Source: Verrucolacustris sp044348085
GTDB taxonomy: Bacteria; Verrucomicrobiota; Verrucomicrobiia; Methylacidiphilales; Verrucolacustridaceae
Length of the DNA stretch: 32,036 bases
Direction: 5' to 3'
NCBI GenBank assembly: GCA_044348085.1
Contig: JBIKTM010000021.1
Coordinates: forward strand, 1-32,036
The notes under the pieces are model-generated. The model was not told the DNA's origin, searched no databases, and saw only the letters and a program-made list of their open reading frames with translations. Position 1 is the first letter of the stretch. Each line of letters begins with the position of its first letter. This document shows, piece after piece, positions 15,901 to 23,347 of this stretch. The position numbers and the translations under genes are program-made.

Positions 15901-17282
15901 CCAATACTGCAATCCAAAATTCGGCTACCAAGGATCAGGCTGTTGCCGCTGCTAATTCTGTCGTGACAGATGCGAATAGTGCTTTTGAAGAAGCTAAGGC
16001 AGCTCAAATAGCGGCAGCGGCGCTCGCGGTAGTGGCTGAAAGAGCGGAGGCTGAGGCTGTAGCACGAGCTAGCGCTGCAGCTGCGGCAGCGCAAGAAGCA
16101 GCCCAGTTAAAAGCGGCACTTGATGCTGCAACGACCAGGGCTCAGCAGAATGAAGCAGCAGAGGCCGCCCGAGTGGCTGCAGCCGCAGCAAACATTGCTG
16201 CAGCTTCCGCTGCGACTGCAGCGACAAATGCAGCGAACAGCGCGCAAACTACATCCACATCTACTTTTAACGGTTTATCAGCAGATAACAAAAATTTGGC
16301 TAACGACTATAAGGCTAGTAACCCGGCAGTAAGTGAGCCTGGTAGAGCAAGCATTCGATCTATCTTTACCCCTACGGAATTAGTAAATAACCCTGAACTC
16401 AAGACTTTTGTTGAACAGTGGGATACTTTTATTGATAAACAGAGGGAAAAGTTTGCAGCGTTAGCTGAGCAGGCTGCAAAGGAAGCAGCCCTACTTGTGG
16501 CGCAACAAACAGAGGCGGCGATTAAAGCAGCCGCAGACCTTGCGGCGGCAAAAGCAGCGGCACAAGCTGCTCTTACTGCAGCGAATGCGGAAATGACTGC
16601 TAAAGAAAATGCACGAATTGCTGCAGAGCAGGCGGCATTAGCCAAAGCCTTGGAGGATTCAAGATTGAAGGGGGAGAGAGAAGCCGCAGAACTAGCAAAA
16701 GCAGCTGCGGCACAGCTCGCAGCAGATATTGCGGCCGCAGCTGATTTGGCGGCTAGCAAACAGAAGGCAGCTGATGCAGCTGCGGCAATGGAAGCGCAAA
16801 GAGTTGCAGAGGCAGCAAAGGTGGCTGCTGCTGAAGCGGAGGCAGCTAGGTTGGCGCTTCTAGATACAGCTGCTGCGACTAATGCAGCAGCTAAGGCAGC
16901 AGATGAACTTGCAGCGGCTCAAACAGCGGCAGCAGCCAAAGTTGCGGCGGATACGGCAGCAGCGGCGAAAGCGATTGCTGATGCGGATGCTGCAGCCAAA
17001 GCAGCAGCAAAACTTGCAGCAGATCAAGCGGCTGCAGCAGCAAAAGCAGCAGCGGATGCTGCGGCAGAAGCCAAGCGGATTGCAGATGCGGATGCTGCAG
17101 CCAAAGCAGCAGCAAAACTTGCAGCAGATCAAGCGGCTGCAGCAGCAAAAGCAGCAGCGGATGCGGCAGCATTAGCCAAAGCTGCTGCTGATAAGGCAGC
17201 TGAAGATTCTGCCAAGAATGTTCCACCAGTTGTGACTCCGCCAACGAATCCAAACGCAACACCCACGGGGGCCAACGCCTAA
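12999..17282 (+). CDS. Giant exported FecR-domain / alanine-rich repeat protein
   Basis: A 1427-residue exported protein with no gene name that fits. From the ATG at 12999: a signal peptide (MPTMRSVGMGLISFFACTAL..., cleavage near AAA-D); a beta-rich region at about 180-335; two 15-residue proline-spaced helical repeats (376-406); a FecR-type beta domain at about 460-605; a second block of the same repeats (649-709); a glycine linker (about 737-760); a long alanine-rich helix (764-1087) with three 35-residue repeats; a non-repetitive interruption (about 1086-1164) containing FTPTELVNNPELKTFVEQW; a second alanine/lysine-rich helix (1164-1404); and a Pro/Asn tail. The helices recall TolA domain II. 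It has no membrane anchor or catalytic motif. A structural or cell-wall scaffold role is plausible but not shown. The in-frame TTG at 12897 was not used because it would bury the signal peptide. Confidence 0.85.
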   Translation: MPTMRSVGMGLISFFACTALGLAAADFKIRYNQKFPCLEVMDSSAVKITDVTEGAKGETVTSGKSSLNISFIKNSSGQPEVTLRDAKSPLSEMEIEAFGLSVGMKPEGTVLVRFGADNKPKFEMDRTGGSRFLMADLGNLDTAAGKEVAGNTPPSKNLIRCRERLAEWISGKGGWSNKSGKILATQGGDRVQVGELPEREIQVSEAFQTGAKITVGSKIGMMFQSGAGVFHFALPGTVFSLGKLEAGSPDLKVELSEGTIQTFVAQPLIAPRASLIALGNGEVARTLDGAYQISKTSGAESTTITTISGKVILAQEAGGKELATLSGEKTWSAAKGGEAKALAANSPEKASLVAFEGSARNTALIDIARDGVKACPEAVEEIVSSAVKAKPELAKEIAEQCLAANPKSFNAISQASGVKGLKLSKEEQAKVDALESLDQRLERLAIEGIDLEMKLGQVLLVEGDCNLDGKKEKILVGQVLTLNDKIATGKSGRILVGMAPGVVLSIEPGSVASLEKMSAEIKNGELQSREAVVNSESGLVVMNIAPWNKEKTDVRVKTTDGESVAQGTVFAVTFAGGKMMTTVTRGSVGSRDSSGKMVSIAAGQQAAPGATPVAAPANSAAVTAAGKAVESTVSAMVANVAASIAAAIPTAAAEIATIAAKASPAAAEQIAAAVAAKAPEAAIAIAQAVSKVAPEAASKIAAAVIAATPGMDAKSISAITTASSQGAADAPSVDTAAGTAGGGGAGVGAGSGGMGQGMAATQFQQLQAEQDNQAAQDALKAARDAEAAAKAALNAANEREYTRLLDDYNKKVADRKAKEAVATAAGAAATAAAADAANKAAADTAAAQAAAASKAAADAAAAAATAATADAANKAAADTAAAQAAATAKAAADAAAAAATAATSAAANKAAADTTAAQAAAAAKAATDAAKIAARNADTAARQAAEAAQQAGALANSLADAKAATDAANTAIQNSATKDQAVAAANSVVTDANSAFEEAKAAQIAAAALAVVAERAEAEAVARASAAAAAAQEAAQLKAALDAATTRAQQNEAAEAARVAAAAANIAAASAATAATNAANSAQTTSTSTFNGLSADNKNLANDYKASNPAVSEPGRASIRSIFTPTELVNNPELKTFVEQWDTFIDKQREKFAALAEQAAKEAALLVAQQTEAAIKAAADLAAAKAAAQAALTAANAEMTAKENARIAAEQAALAKALEDSRLKGEREAAELAKAAAAQLAADIAAAADLAASKQKAADAAAAMEAQRVAEAAKVAAAEAEAARLALLDTAAATNAAAKAADELAAAQTAAAAKVAADTAAAAKAIADADAAAKAAAKLAADQAAAAAKAAADAAAEAKRIADADAAAKAAAKLAADQAAAAAKAAADAAALAKAAADKAAEDSAKNVPPVVTPPTNPNATPTGANA
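14124..14216 (+). repeat. 15-residue proline-spaced helical repeat, block 1
   Basis: Prolines 376, 391 and 406 are exactly 15 residues (45 bases) apart, with the pattern PEAVEEIVSSAVKAK then PELAKEIAEQCLAAN. The repeat is the same as in block 2 but lies before the FecR domain. Confidence 0.7.
14943..15125 (+). repeat. 15-residue proline-spaced helical repeat, block 2
   Basis: Prolines 649, 664, 679, 694 and 709 are exactly 15 residues apart. The consensus is Px-A-A-x-x-I-A-x-x-V-A-x-x-A. Four full units give short helices broken by proline, a layout compatible with a solenoid. Confidence 0.75.
15510..15785 (+). repeat. Tandem 105-base repeat coding alanine-rich helix
   Basis: Units start at 15510, 15615 and 15720. 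The first two differ at about 6 of 105 bases by hand count; the third is recognisable for about 65 bases before diverging. The unit encodes 35 residues (five heptads), starting NKAAADTAAAQAAAA. Alanine is coded mostly by GCA, unlike the rest of the gene, which suggests recent expansion. Confidence 0.85.
16980..17164 (+). repeat. Second 105-base direct repeat pair
   Basis: An identical 80-base stretch occurs at 16980-17059 and 17085-17164, again spaced by exactly 105 bases. It encodes DADAAAKAAAKLAADQAAAA and following residues. The period equals that of the unrelated-looking repeat 1.5 kb upstream. Confidence 0.85.
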
Positions 17283-17345
17283 TCTTTTGTTTCGTTGCCA
17301 CTGCTTGTGGCTTGGATGATTCGTTTTTTCTTCTAAACCTACTGG

Positions 17346-20036
17346 ATGGATTATAGTTCGACGGTTCTTCTGCCAAAGACCGATTTCCCTATGCGGGCAG
17401 ATCTCCCCAAGCGGGAACCTGCCCTTGTTGAGCAGTGGGCACGCCAGATGGCATACCAAGCCCTCCTAAAGACTCGAGACGGAGCCCCCGCTTACCACCT
17501 GCACGATGGGCCTCCCTTTGCCAACGGCGACGCTCACGTGGGCCACGCGCTGAATATGGTCCTTAAGGATCTTGTCCTGAAAAGCCGTGCGATGATGGGC
17601 TTTTATGCGCCTTTTGTACCGGGATGGGACTGTCACGGTCTTCCGATTGAACACAAGGTGGTGACCGAACAGAAGCTGGTAGGAGCCGATCCAGCCGTCA
17701 TCCGAACCAAGTGTGAGGAGGTGGCTCGTCACTTTATCCAAAGGCAAAAGGAGCAGTTTCAAAGACTTGGAGTTTTTGGGGATTGGGATCATCCCTACCT
17801 GACGATGAGTCCCGCCTACGAGGCCGCAGAACTAAGGGTACTGGCTCAACTGGTGGAAAAAGGGATGGTCTATGAGGGGTTACGACCCGTTCACTGGAGC
17901 ACCGGATGCAGAACCGCCCTAGCCGAGGCGGAAGTGGAATATGCCGAGCGGGAGGACGAGTCGGTCTATGTGAGGTTGGAACTCAAGGATTCGAAGGATG
18001 AAGATCTCCTAATTTGGACGACGACTCCATGGACCTTGCCGGCCAATCTGGCGGTGGCGGTGCATCCTGGGATGGTTTACGTGCTGGCTGAATCGGGCGA
18101 TGGGCGAAAGGTGTGGTTAGCAAAGAGTCGAATCGAGGCGGTGGGCAAGTCGGCGGGTAAGGAGCTGAAAATTCTAAAGGAGTGTAAAGGAACCGATTTG
18201 GAGAACAGAATTTACCGTCATCCGTTGGTCGAAAAGGAGGGGATGGTACGGTGTGCGGAGTTTGTCACGGCCGATTCGGGAACGGGATTAGTCCATATCG
18301 CCCCCGGGCATGGTCATGAGGATTATGTCTTGGGACGAAAATGTGGGTTGGAGCCGTTTTCTCCCGTGAATGAGGCGGGGAAACTAACGGAGGAGTGTGG
18401 GGTGCCAGAGTTGGTCGGGAAGAATGTATTTGCGGCGAATCCTGAGGTGGCGGATTTATTGGAAAAGAAAGCGAGACTCTGGGCGCGGGAAAAGATCCGG
18501 CACAGCTATCCACACTGTCCCCGTTCCAAGACGCCGATTGTGTTCCGATCCGTGCGGCAATGGTTTATTCGCATGGATCAGCTCCGAGACAAGGCACTGG
18601 AGGCGGTGGGGCAGGTGAAGTGGGTTCCAGCTTGGGGAGAGAGCAGGATAAGGGGGGCGTTGGGGACGCGACCCGACTGGTGTATTTCTCGGCAACGATC
18701 GTGGGGATTGCCTATTCCTGCTTTTTATAAGCCTGATGGAAGTTCAGTTTTAGATTCGAAGGTGATTCATAAAGTAGCGGATCGGGCAGAACAAGAGGGT
18801 ACGGGGTTCTGGTTTGGGGGATCGGACGAGGATGTGACCAAGACTTGTGGGGTGGAAAAGGATTGGAAAAGAGGAAGGGAGACTTTGGATGTTTGGTTGG
18901 ACTCAGGTTCGAGCTGGGCTGCCGTAGCTAAGGATGGGCGAGTGAAGTTTCCTGCGGACTTATATTTGGAAGGGAGCGATCAACATCGGGGCTGGTTTCA
19001 GTCGAGCCTCCTTCTGTCTGTTGCGTTAACAGGGAAAGCTCCTTTCAAGGCGGTTTTGACGAATGGATTCGTGGTGGATGTGGATGGCAAGAAGATGTCG
19101 AAATCTAGGGGGAAACCTCCGGCCCTGATGGAGTTGGTGGAGAAGTATGGTGCGGATGTGGTGAGATTGTGGGTGGCAAGTGAGGATGCGAAAGAGGACG
19201 TTCCGTTTTCCACAGAGATCTTTGGCAGGGTGGGAGATAGTTATCGGTTGATTCGGAATTCCCTGAGAATCCTCCTGGGGAATTTGTCGGGATTTGATCC
19301 CAAAAAGGATGCGGTGAAGGAGCGAGAGGCGTTGGACCTGTATATTTTGGCGAAGATGGCTGAGTTGGTTAAAACGGTGAGGGAGGCGTATGAAAGCTAC
19401 AACTTCCCGGCGGTATACCATGCGTTGAACCGATTTTGTTCGGTTGAGCTGAGTGCATTTTATGTCGATGCGTGCAAAGACAGGATTTACTGCGATGAGG
19501 AGGGAAGTCCCAGACGGCGTTCGGCGCAGACGACGATGTTTGAGGTTCTGGAGGGGTTGGTGAAGCTGGTGGCACCTGTGTTGGCGTTTACGGCGGAGGA
19601 GGCTTGGCAGAGTATGCCAGGAGGTAAGACCAGTTCGGTGCATTTGGAAAAGTTTCCGGAGTCGGTTGTGCCAGCTCAGTGGAGTGCTCAAGAGACGTCA
19701 AAGTGGGAGAAGCTTCTTGCTGTACGGGGGAAGGTAAACGAAGCGTTGGAAGAGCAGAGAAAGCTGAAAAAGATCGGGAAAAGCCTAGAGGCGAGGGTTC
19801 AGATCAAGGGGGGAGGATTGGTCGTTGAGGATGCTAGCTTACTGGAAGAGGTTTGTTTGGTTAGCGGGGTCGAGGTGGCGGGAGGAGCGGGGGGGATCGA
19901 AGTGGCCGTTTTTCCTGCCGATGGGGCGAAGTGTGACCGGTGCTGGAAGCATTCCGAATCGGTGGGAAAGAAGAAGGAGCATCCGAGCTTGTGTGGGCGT
20001 TGTGCCGAGGTGCTGTCGACAGGGAGTATAAGTTGA
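17346..20036 (+). CDS. ileS: Isoleucyl-tRNA synthetase
   Basis: Class I aminoacyl-tRNA synthetase that charges tRNA-Ile and edits valine. The 896-residue protein has the N-terminal MDYSSTVLLPKTDFPMRADL typical of IleS, the HIGH-type motif HVGH (64-67), the editing domain (about 200-400, with IWTTTPWTLPANLA), the KMSKS loop (583-587) and a C-terminal zinc site with Cys863, Cys866, Cys883 and Cys886. The ATG is supported by family-like N-terminal sequence although no ribosome site is obvious. Its stop overlaps the lspA start; this gene order (ileS-lspA) is common in bacteria. Confidence 0.98.
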   Translation: MDYSSTVLLPKTDFPMRADLPKREPALVEQWARQMAYQALLKTRDGAPAYHLHDGPPFANGDAHVGHALNMVLKDLVLKSRAMMGFYAPFVPGWDCHGLPIEHKVVTEQKLVGADPAVIRTKCEEVARHFIQRQKEQFQRLGVFGDWDHPYLTMSPAYEAAELRVLAQLVEKGMVYEGLRPVHWSTGCRTALAEAEVEYAEREDESVYVRLELKDSKDEDLLIWTTTPWTLPANLAVAVHPGMVYVLAESGDGRKVWLAKSRIEAVGKSAGKELKILKECKGTDLENRIYRHPLVEKEGMVRCAEFVTADSGTGLVHIAPGHGHEDYVLGRKCGLEPFSPVNEAGKLTEECGVPELVGKNVFAANPEVADLLEKKARLWAREKIRHSYPHCPRSKTPIVFRSVRQWFIRMDQLRDKALEAVGQVKWVPAWGESRIRGALGTRPDWCISRQRSWGLPIPAFYKPDGSSVLDSKVIHKVADRAEQEGTGFWFGGSDEDVTKTCGVEKDWKRGRETLDVWLDSGSSWAAVAKDGRVKFPADLYLEGSDQHRGWFQSSLLLSVALTGKAPFKAVLTNGFVVDVDGKKMSKSRGKPPALMELVEKYGADVVRLWVASEDAKEDVPFSTEIFGRVGDSYRLIRNSLRILLGNLSGFDPKKDAVKEREALDLYILAKMAELVKTVREAYESYNFPAVYHALNRFCSVELSAFYVDACKDRIYCDEEGSPRRRSAQTTMFEVLEGLVKLVAPVLAFTAEEAWQSMPGGKTSSVHLEKFPESVVPAQWSAQETSKWEKLLAVRGKVNEALEEQRKLKKIGKSLEARVQIKGGGLVVEDASLLEEVCLVSGVEVAGGAGGIEVAVFPADGAKCDRCWKHSESVGKKKEHPSLCGRCAEVLSTGSIS
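20021..20026 (+). promoter_or_regulatory. Ribosome binding site deciding the lspA TTG start
   Basis: AGGGAG ends 6 bases before the TTG at 20033, which overlaps the ileS stop as TTGA. This is the better start than an upstream ATG at 19940 that lies deep inside ileS. Confidence 0.7.
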
Positions 20037-20515
20037 AGGAAGGAAAAGCCGGGGGAGGATGGTTTTTACCGGTGGGGCTGGGTTTGGTGGTGGTGGATCA
20101 GATCACGAAATTTCTGGTGGAGGGAAAGATGAGGGAGGGCTTAGAGGTTCCGATTCTTCCGGGACTTTTTTCTCTGACGCGGGTTCATAACACGGGAGTG
20201 GCGTTTGGAATGGCACAGGGGAACAACCTGCTGACTGGGCTTCTTGCGTTGGGGATCCTGATTTTTGCGGGTTGGATGGCTCGGGAATGGGATTGGCGGA
20301 AGTGCTGGGTGCAGGTGGTAGCGGGGTTGGTTGCGGGCGGGGCGGTCGGAAACTTGATCGACCGGATGCGGGTGGGCTACGTGATCGATTTTCTGGATTT
20401 CCACTATGGGCATTGGTCGTGGCCTGCGTTCAACGTGGCGGATGCGGCGATTAGTATCGGTGTGGGGATGCTGGTTTTGAGTTGGTTTTCCGGCCAATCG
20501 CCAGAATCAAAGTAA
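20033..20515 (+). CDS. lspA: Lipoprotein signal peptidase (signal peptidase II)
   Basis: Inner-membrane aspartic protease that removes signal peptides from lipoproteins. Numbered from the TTG at 20033 the protein is 160 residues, the usual size, with four membrane segments. Conserved motifs are VVDQITK (Asp22), NTGVAFG, GNLIDR, and the two catalytic aspartates in VIDF (Asp119) and FNVADAAI (Asp137). It overlaps ileS, and a weak hairpin without a T-run follows at 20517-20535. Confidence 0.96.
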   Translation: MKEGKAGGGWFLPVGLGLVVVDQITKFLVEGKMREGLEVPILPGLFSLTRVHNTGVAFGMAQGNNLLTGLLALGILIFAGWMAREWDWRKCWVQVVAGLVAGGAVGNLIDRMRVGYVIDFLDFHYGHWSWPAFNVADAAISIGVGMLVLSWFSGQSPESK

Positions 20516-20543
20516 ATCAGAGATCGGGTCTCTGACCTGAACT

Positions 20544-21923
20544 CTAAGCACTAGCGGGTGGGCGCTGAAGCTTGTGGAGTTTGCGGACATGGTTCATGGC
20601 GATGGCTCCAAAGACTCCGAATCCAGCCATAATAACGAACCAGAATGTGTAGCCGTATTGGGCTTTGGTTGCTTCGAGTACTCGTCCGGTAAGGGAGAGG
20701 GAAATCGCGGCTCCGTAGTATTGAAAGGAGTCGATTACGCCAGCGGCAAATCCAGCCATTTTCTTTCCTCCGATATCCATCGGCGCGGCAGAGCCAACGA
20801 TGGAGTGGGTGGAGTTGGCGGTAAAGGAGATGAGGACGAGGATGGTGCACCCGAGGAGAATTCCTCCTGCGGTTGGACCGACATGGCCCAGAAGAAGAAC
20901 GACAGCGGCGATTGAGATCACAACAGCTTCGATTATGTAGAGGGACATAGCCACGGGAGAGCGGTGGCCCTTAAAAAATCGATCTGAGACCCAGCCTGCA
21001 AGGAAAGAGCCTGCGACGGCGACGAGGGGCATTAGTTCCAAGGTGCGGCGAGCTGCGGCAGGGATATTGGTTTTCATGTCAAAACCCATCTGATCTTGAA
21101 AGTAGAGAATTGCGATCTGGTCCGAGCTGGAACGAACGGCACCTGTGCAGGCGTATGCAGCCGCATAAAACCAGACAAGGGGATGGGTGAAGATTGTGCG
21201 GAAGGATTCCATTAAGGAGACGGTGACTCCTTCGGAGTTATCGATTTCGTCCTGAATGGCTCCTGGAAACCCTGCCTCGTCTGGTGTTGGGCGAGCGGCA
21301 AAGTACATAAAGATTGCCGCGACTGCCGTGAAGAGGGGGGGAATGCGGAAGAGCCATCGCCACTCCCCCTCTGGAACGGTGAAGGCAAAAAAGGTGAAGC
21401 CTGCAAGGATAAGAGGGGAGATGAAGCTGACCGCGACTTGTCCAAGTTGAATCATAAGGCCGAAAATTCCCGAGAAGGTGCCTCGTTCTTGTCGTGCGAA
21501 CCAAGCGGCGTTGATTTTGACCATTCCTGGACAGCCAAAGGATTGAAACCAGCCATTCATCAGCCAGATCAGGGAGAAAGTCATAAAGGTCCCTGCGAGG
21601 GATGCGAAACCGAAGATTAGGTTGATCGCGATGGTTCCGATGGCGCCAATTAGGAGGGAGGCGCGTCCGCCGATCTTATCGGTCAGGAGTCCGTTGATGA
21701 GTTGGCCAGTGCCATACGCCAAAGACCAGATGGCTAGCATGTCGGTGATTTGTGAGGTGGTGAAGTGGAATTCGGCAATCATGCCTGGGGTGGCAAATCG
21801 GAAGTTGTATCTGCACATGTAGTAGGCTGCGTACAGAAGGCCGATCGAGATCCAGTTCAAGCCACGTCTTCTGCGGAATCCGAGTGGATGGGCAAGGCGG
21901 GGCGCAGGTACACTAAGATGCAT
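20544..21923 (-). CDS. MFS transporter, organophosphate:phosphate antiporter-like
   Basis: A 459-residue, 12-segment inner-membrane transporter of the major facilitator superfamily. Features of the GlpT/UhpT (OPA) subgroup are the N-terminal YYMCRYNF, the NGWFQSFGCPG motif of helix 4-5 and the C-half segment MDIGGKKMAGFAAGVIDSFQYYGA. Glycerol-3-phosphate or sugar-phosphate exchange is the family's usual role, but the exact substrate is not readable. It converges on lspA and is divergent from the HAD hydrolase with an 81-base gap that must carry the promoters of both. The ATG at 21923 is the only reasonable start. Confidence 0.88.
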   Translation of the reverse strand: MHLSVPAPRLAHPLGFRRRRGLNWISIGLLYAAYYMCRYNFRFATPGMIAEFHFTTSQITDMLAIWSLAYGTGQLINGLLTDKIGGRASLLIGAIGTIAINLIFGFASLAGTFMTFSLIWLMNGWFQSFGCPGMVKINAAWFARQERGTFSGIFGLMIQLGQVAVSFISPLILAGFTFFAFTVPEGEWRWLFRIPPLFTAVAAIFMYFAARPTPDEAGFPGAIQDEIDNSEGVTVSLMESFRTIFTHPLVWFYAAAYACTGAVRSSSDQIAILYFQDQMGFDMKTNIPAAARRTLELMPLVAVAGSFLAGWVSDRFFKGHRSPVAMSLYIIEAVVISIAAVVLLLGHVGPTAGGILLGCTILVLISFTANSTHSIVGSAAPMDIGGKKMAGFAAGVIDSFQYYGAAISLSLTGRVLEATKAQYGYTFWFVIMAGFGVFGAIAMNHVRKLHKLQRPPASA

Positions 21924-22004
21924 GTGCTCAATCTAATCGGTAGGCATGGGCGGTGGAATCGGAAAGAGGGTGATGAGGGAGTAACTCACAGGGTAGAGTT
22001 AGGA

Positions 22005-22670
22005 ATGGATTTGAGCATCTATCGGCATCTGATCTGGGATTGGAACGGAACGTTGTTGGATGACGCTTGGTTGTGTCGGGAAATTATGAACGGACAACTA
22101 CGGAAACGTGGGTTGCCTACTCTGAGTGCCGAGAGATATGAGGCTATCTTCGATTTTCCGGTTGAGGGGTACTATCGAAAGGTTGGCTTTGATTGGAGAA
22201 AGGAGTCATTTGAAGAGGCTGGGACCGAGTTCATTGTGGAGTACGAAAAGAGAAAGACGGAGTGTCGCCTGCAGATTGGAGCGAAAGAGCTGCTGAAACG
22301 TGCGGAGGGTGCGGGTTTATCCCAGGCGGTACTATCGGCTTATTCTCATGGGTCCCTTGAGACATTTTTAGGACATTTTGGGGTCAGGAGTCATTTTAAG
22401 AGCGTGGCGGGAAGTCGGAATCACTATGCAGAGGGAAAGGTAGAGCACGGGTTGAGAATGCTTCAAGAGCTTCATGTTTCACCTTCGGAGACACTTTTGA
22501 TCGGGGACACGACTCACGATGCGGAGGTGGCCCGTGCGATGGGGGTTGAGTGTGTGTTGATTCCTTGCGGTCACAATAGTCGGGATCGACTGGATCGTTG
22601 TAGGACAAATGTGGTGAATGGATTAGGGGAGTTACGCTTAGGTGTAGAGGGAAGAAAAACATCACCCTAG
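22005..22670 (+). CDS. HAD-superfamily hydrolase (phosphatase-like)
   Basis: A 221-residue cytoplasmic HAD protein. Motif I is WDWNGTLLDD, with nucleophile Asp12 but Asn14 where the general acid/base Asp normally sits; motif II is Ser111 (LSAYS), motif III Lys145, and motif IV GDTTHD (Asp168, Asp172). A helical cap lies at about 20-90. Phosphoglycolate-phosphatase-like proteins are the nearest recognisable type. The start at 22005 is chosen because it begins directly before motif I; the open frame further upstream lies in the region divergent from the transporter gene. It precedes hisH by 27 bases. Confidence 0.82.
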   Translation: MDLSIYRHLIWDWNGTLLDDAWLCREIMNGQLRKRGLPTLSAERYEAIFDFPVEGYYRKVGFDWRKESFEEAGTEFIVEYEKRKTECRLQIGAKELLKRAEGAGLSQAVLSAYSHGSLETFLGHFGVRSHFKSVAGSRNHYAEGKVEHGLRMLQELHVSPSETLLIGDTTHDAEVARAMGVECVLIPCGHNSRDRLDRCRTNVVNGLGELRLGVEGRKTSP

Positions 22671-22697
22671 GAGAGGGGGTTTGGTAAGGTACACGCG

Positions 22698-23312
22698 ATG
22701 AATGTGTCGATGATTGATTATGGTCGGGGGAATCTAAGAAGCGTGGAGAGAGCCTTGGAGAGTGCTGGAGCTGCTGTTACGCGGGTGGAGGATCCGGCAA
22801 GTTTGGAAAAGGCCACAACGGTGATTTTACCCGGGGTAGGCTCATTTGGGGATGCAGTGGAGGGATTGAAGCAAAGAAAATTGTGGGAACCTTTACGGGA
22901 GTGGGTGAAAGCGGACCGTCCATTTTTGGGAATCTGTTTGGGCTATCAACTTCTTTGGGAGGAGGGGGAGGAGGCGCCTGGGGTTAAGGGATTAGGACTT
23001 TTTTCTGGGCGCGTGGCTAAATTCCAGGCCAAAGGTTTGAAAATTCCACTGATTGGATGGAGCGAGGTGCGAGTGCAGGATACAAAAAGAAGTTACTTCG
23101 AGGGTGGGGACAGATTTTTCTACCATGTTCACTCCTACCGTCCTGAATCGGTGCCCGCAGAATATCTGATATGCGAAACTGAGTATGGGGGTTGGTTTCC
23201 TAGCGGGGTTAAGAAAGGGAAAGTAGCGGGGTTTCAATTTCACCCAGAGAAAAGCCAGGAGGCAGGTATCTCGTTGTTGAAGAAGAGTTTAAACGCAATC
23301 CATAGCGGCTGA
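22698..23312 (+). CDS. hisH: Imidazole glycerol phosphate synthase, glutaminase subunit HisH
   Basis: Class I glutamine amidotransferase subunit that supplies ammonia to HisF in histidine synthesis. The 204-residue protein has the start MIDYGRGNLRSV, the oxyanion strand PGVGSFGDA, nucleophile Cys80 in GICLGYQLL, and His182-Glu184 in FQFHPEKSQ, a complete triad. Position 83 is Tyr where Met is usual in GICLGMQ. AAGG lies 8 bases before the ATG. No hisF or other his gene is nearby; the preceding gene is a HAD hydrolase 27 bases upstream. Confidence 0.95.
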   Translation: MNVSMIDYGRGNLRSVERALESAGAAVTRVEDPASLEKATTVILPGVGSFGDAVEGLKQRKLWEPLREWVKADRPFLGICLGYQLLWEEGEEAPGVKGLGLFSGRVAKFQAKGLKIPLIGWSEVRVQDTKRSYFEGGDRFFYHVHSYRPESVPAEYLICETEYGGWFPSGVKKGKVAGFQFHPEKSQEAGISLLKKSLNAIHSG

Positions 23313-23313
23313 C

Positions 23314-23341
23314 TTGCATTCACTGGGAAACTTTCTATTTT
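23314..23341 (+). promoter_or_regulatory. Candidate promoter of the small CxxC peptide
   Basis: TTGCAT (23314-23319) and TATTTT (23336-23341) are 16 bases apart. The ATG follows 6 bases after the -10 box and no ribosome site is present, so the transcript could be leaderless. Confidence 0.4.
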
Positions 23342-23347
23342 AACTAA

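Noticed and set aside
15510..17164. 105-base repeats considered as a CRISPR-like array or transposon remnant
   Set aside because: The repeats are in frame, contiguous and protein-coding, with no spacers, inverted ends or cas genes.
17297..17311. GCCAC/GTGGC hairpin between the Ala-rich gene and ileS as terminator
   Set aside because: Only a 5-bp stem and the T-run begins over 20 bases later.
20517..20535. TCAGAGA/TCTCTGA hairpin after lspA as terminator
   Set aside because: No T-run follows on either strand, so it is not a convincing rho-independent terminator.
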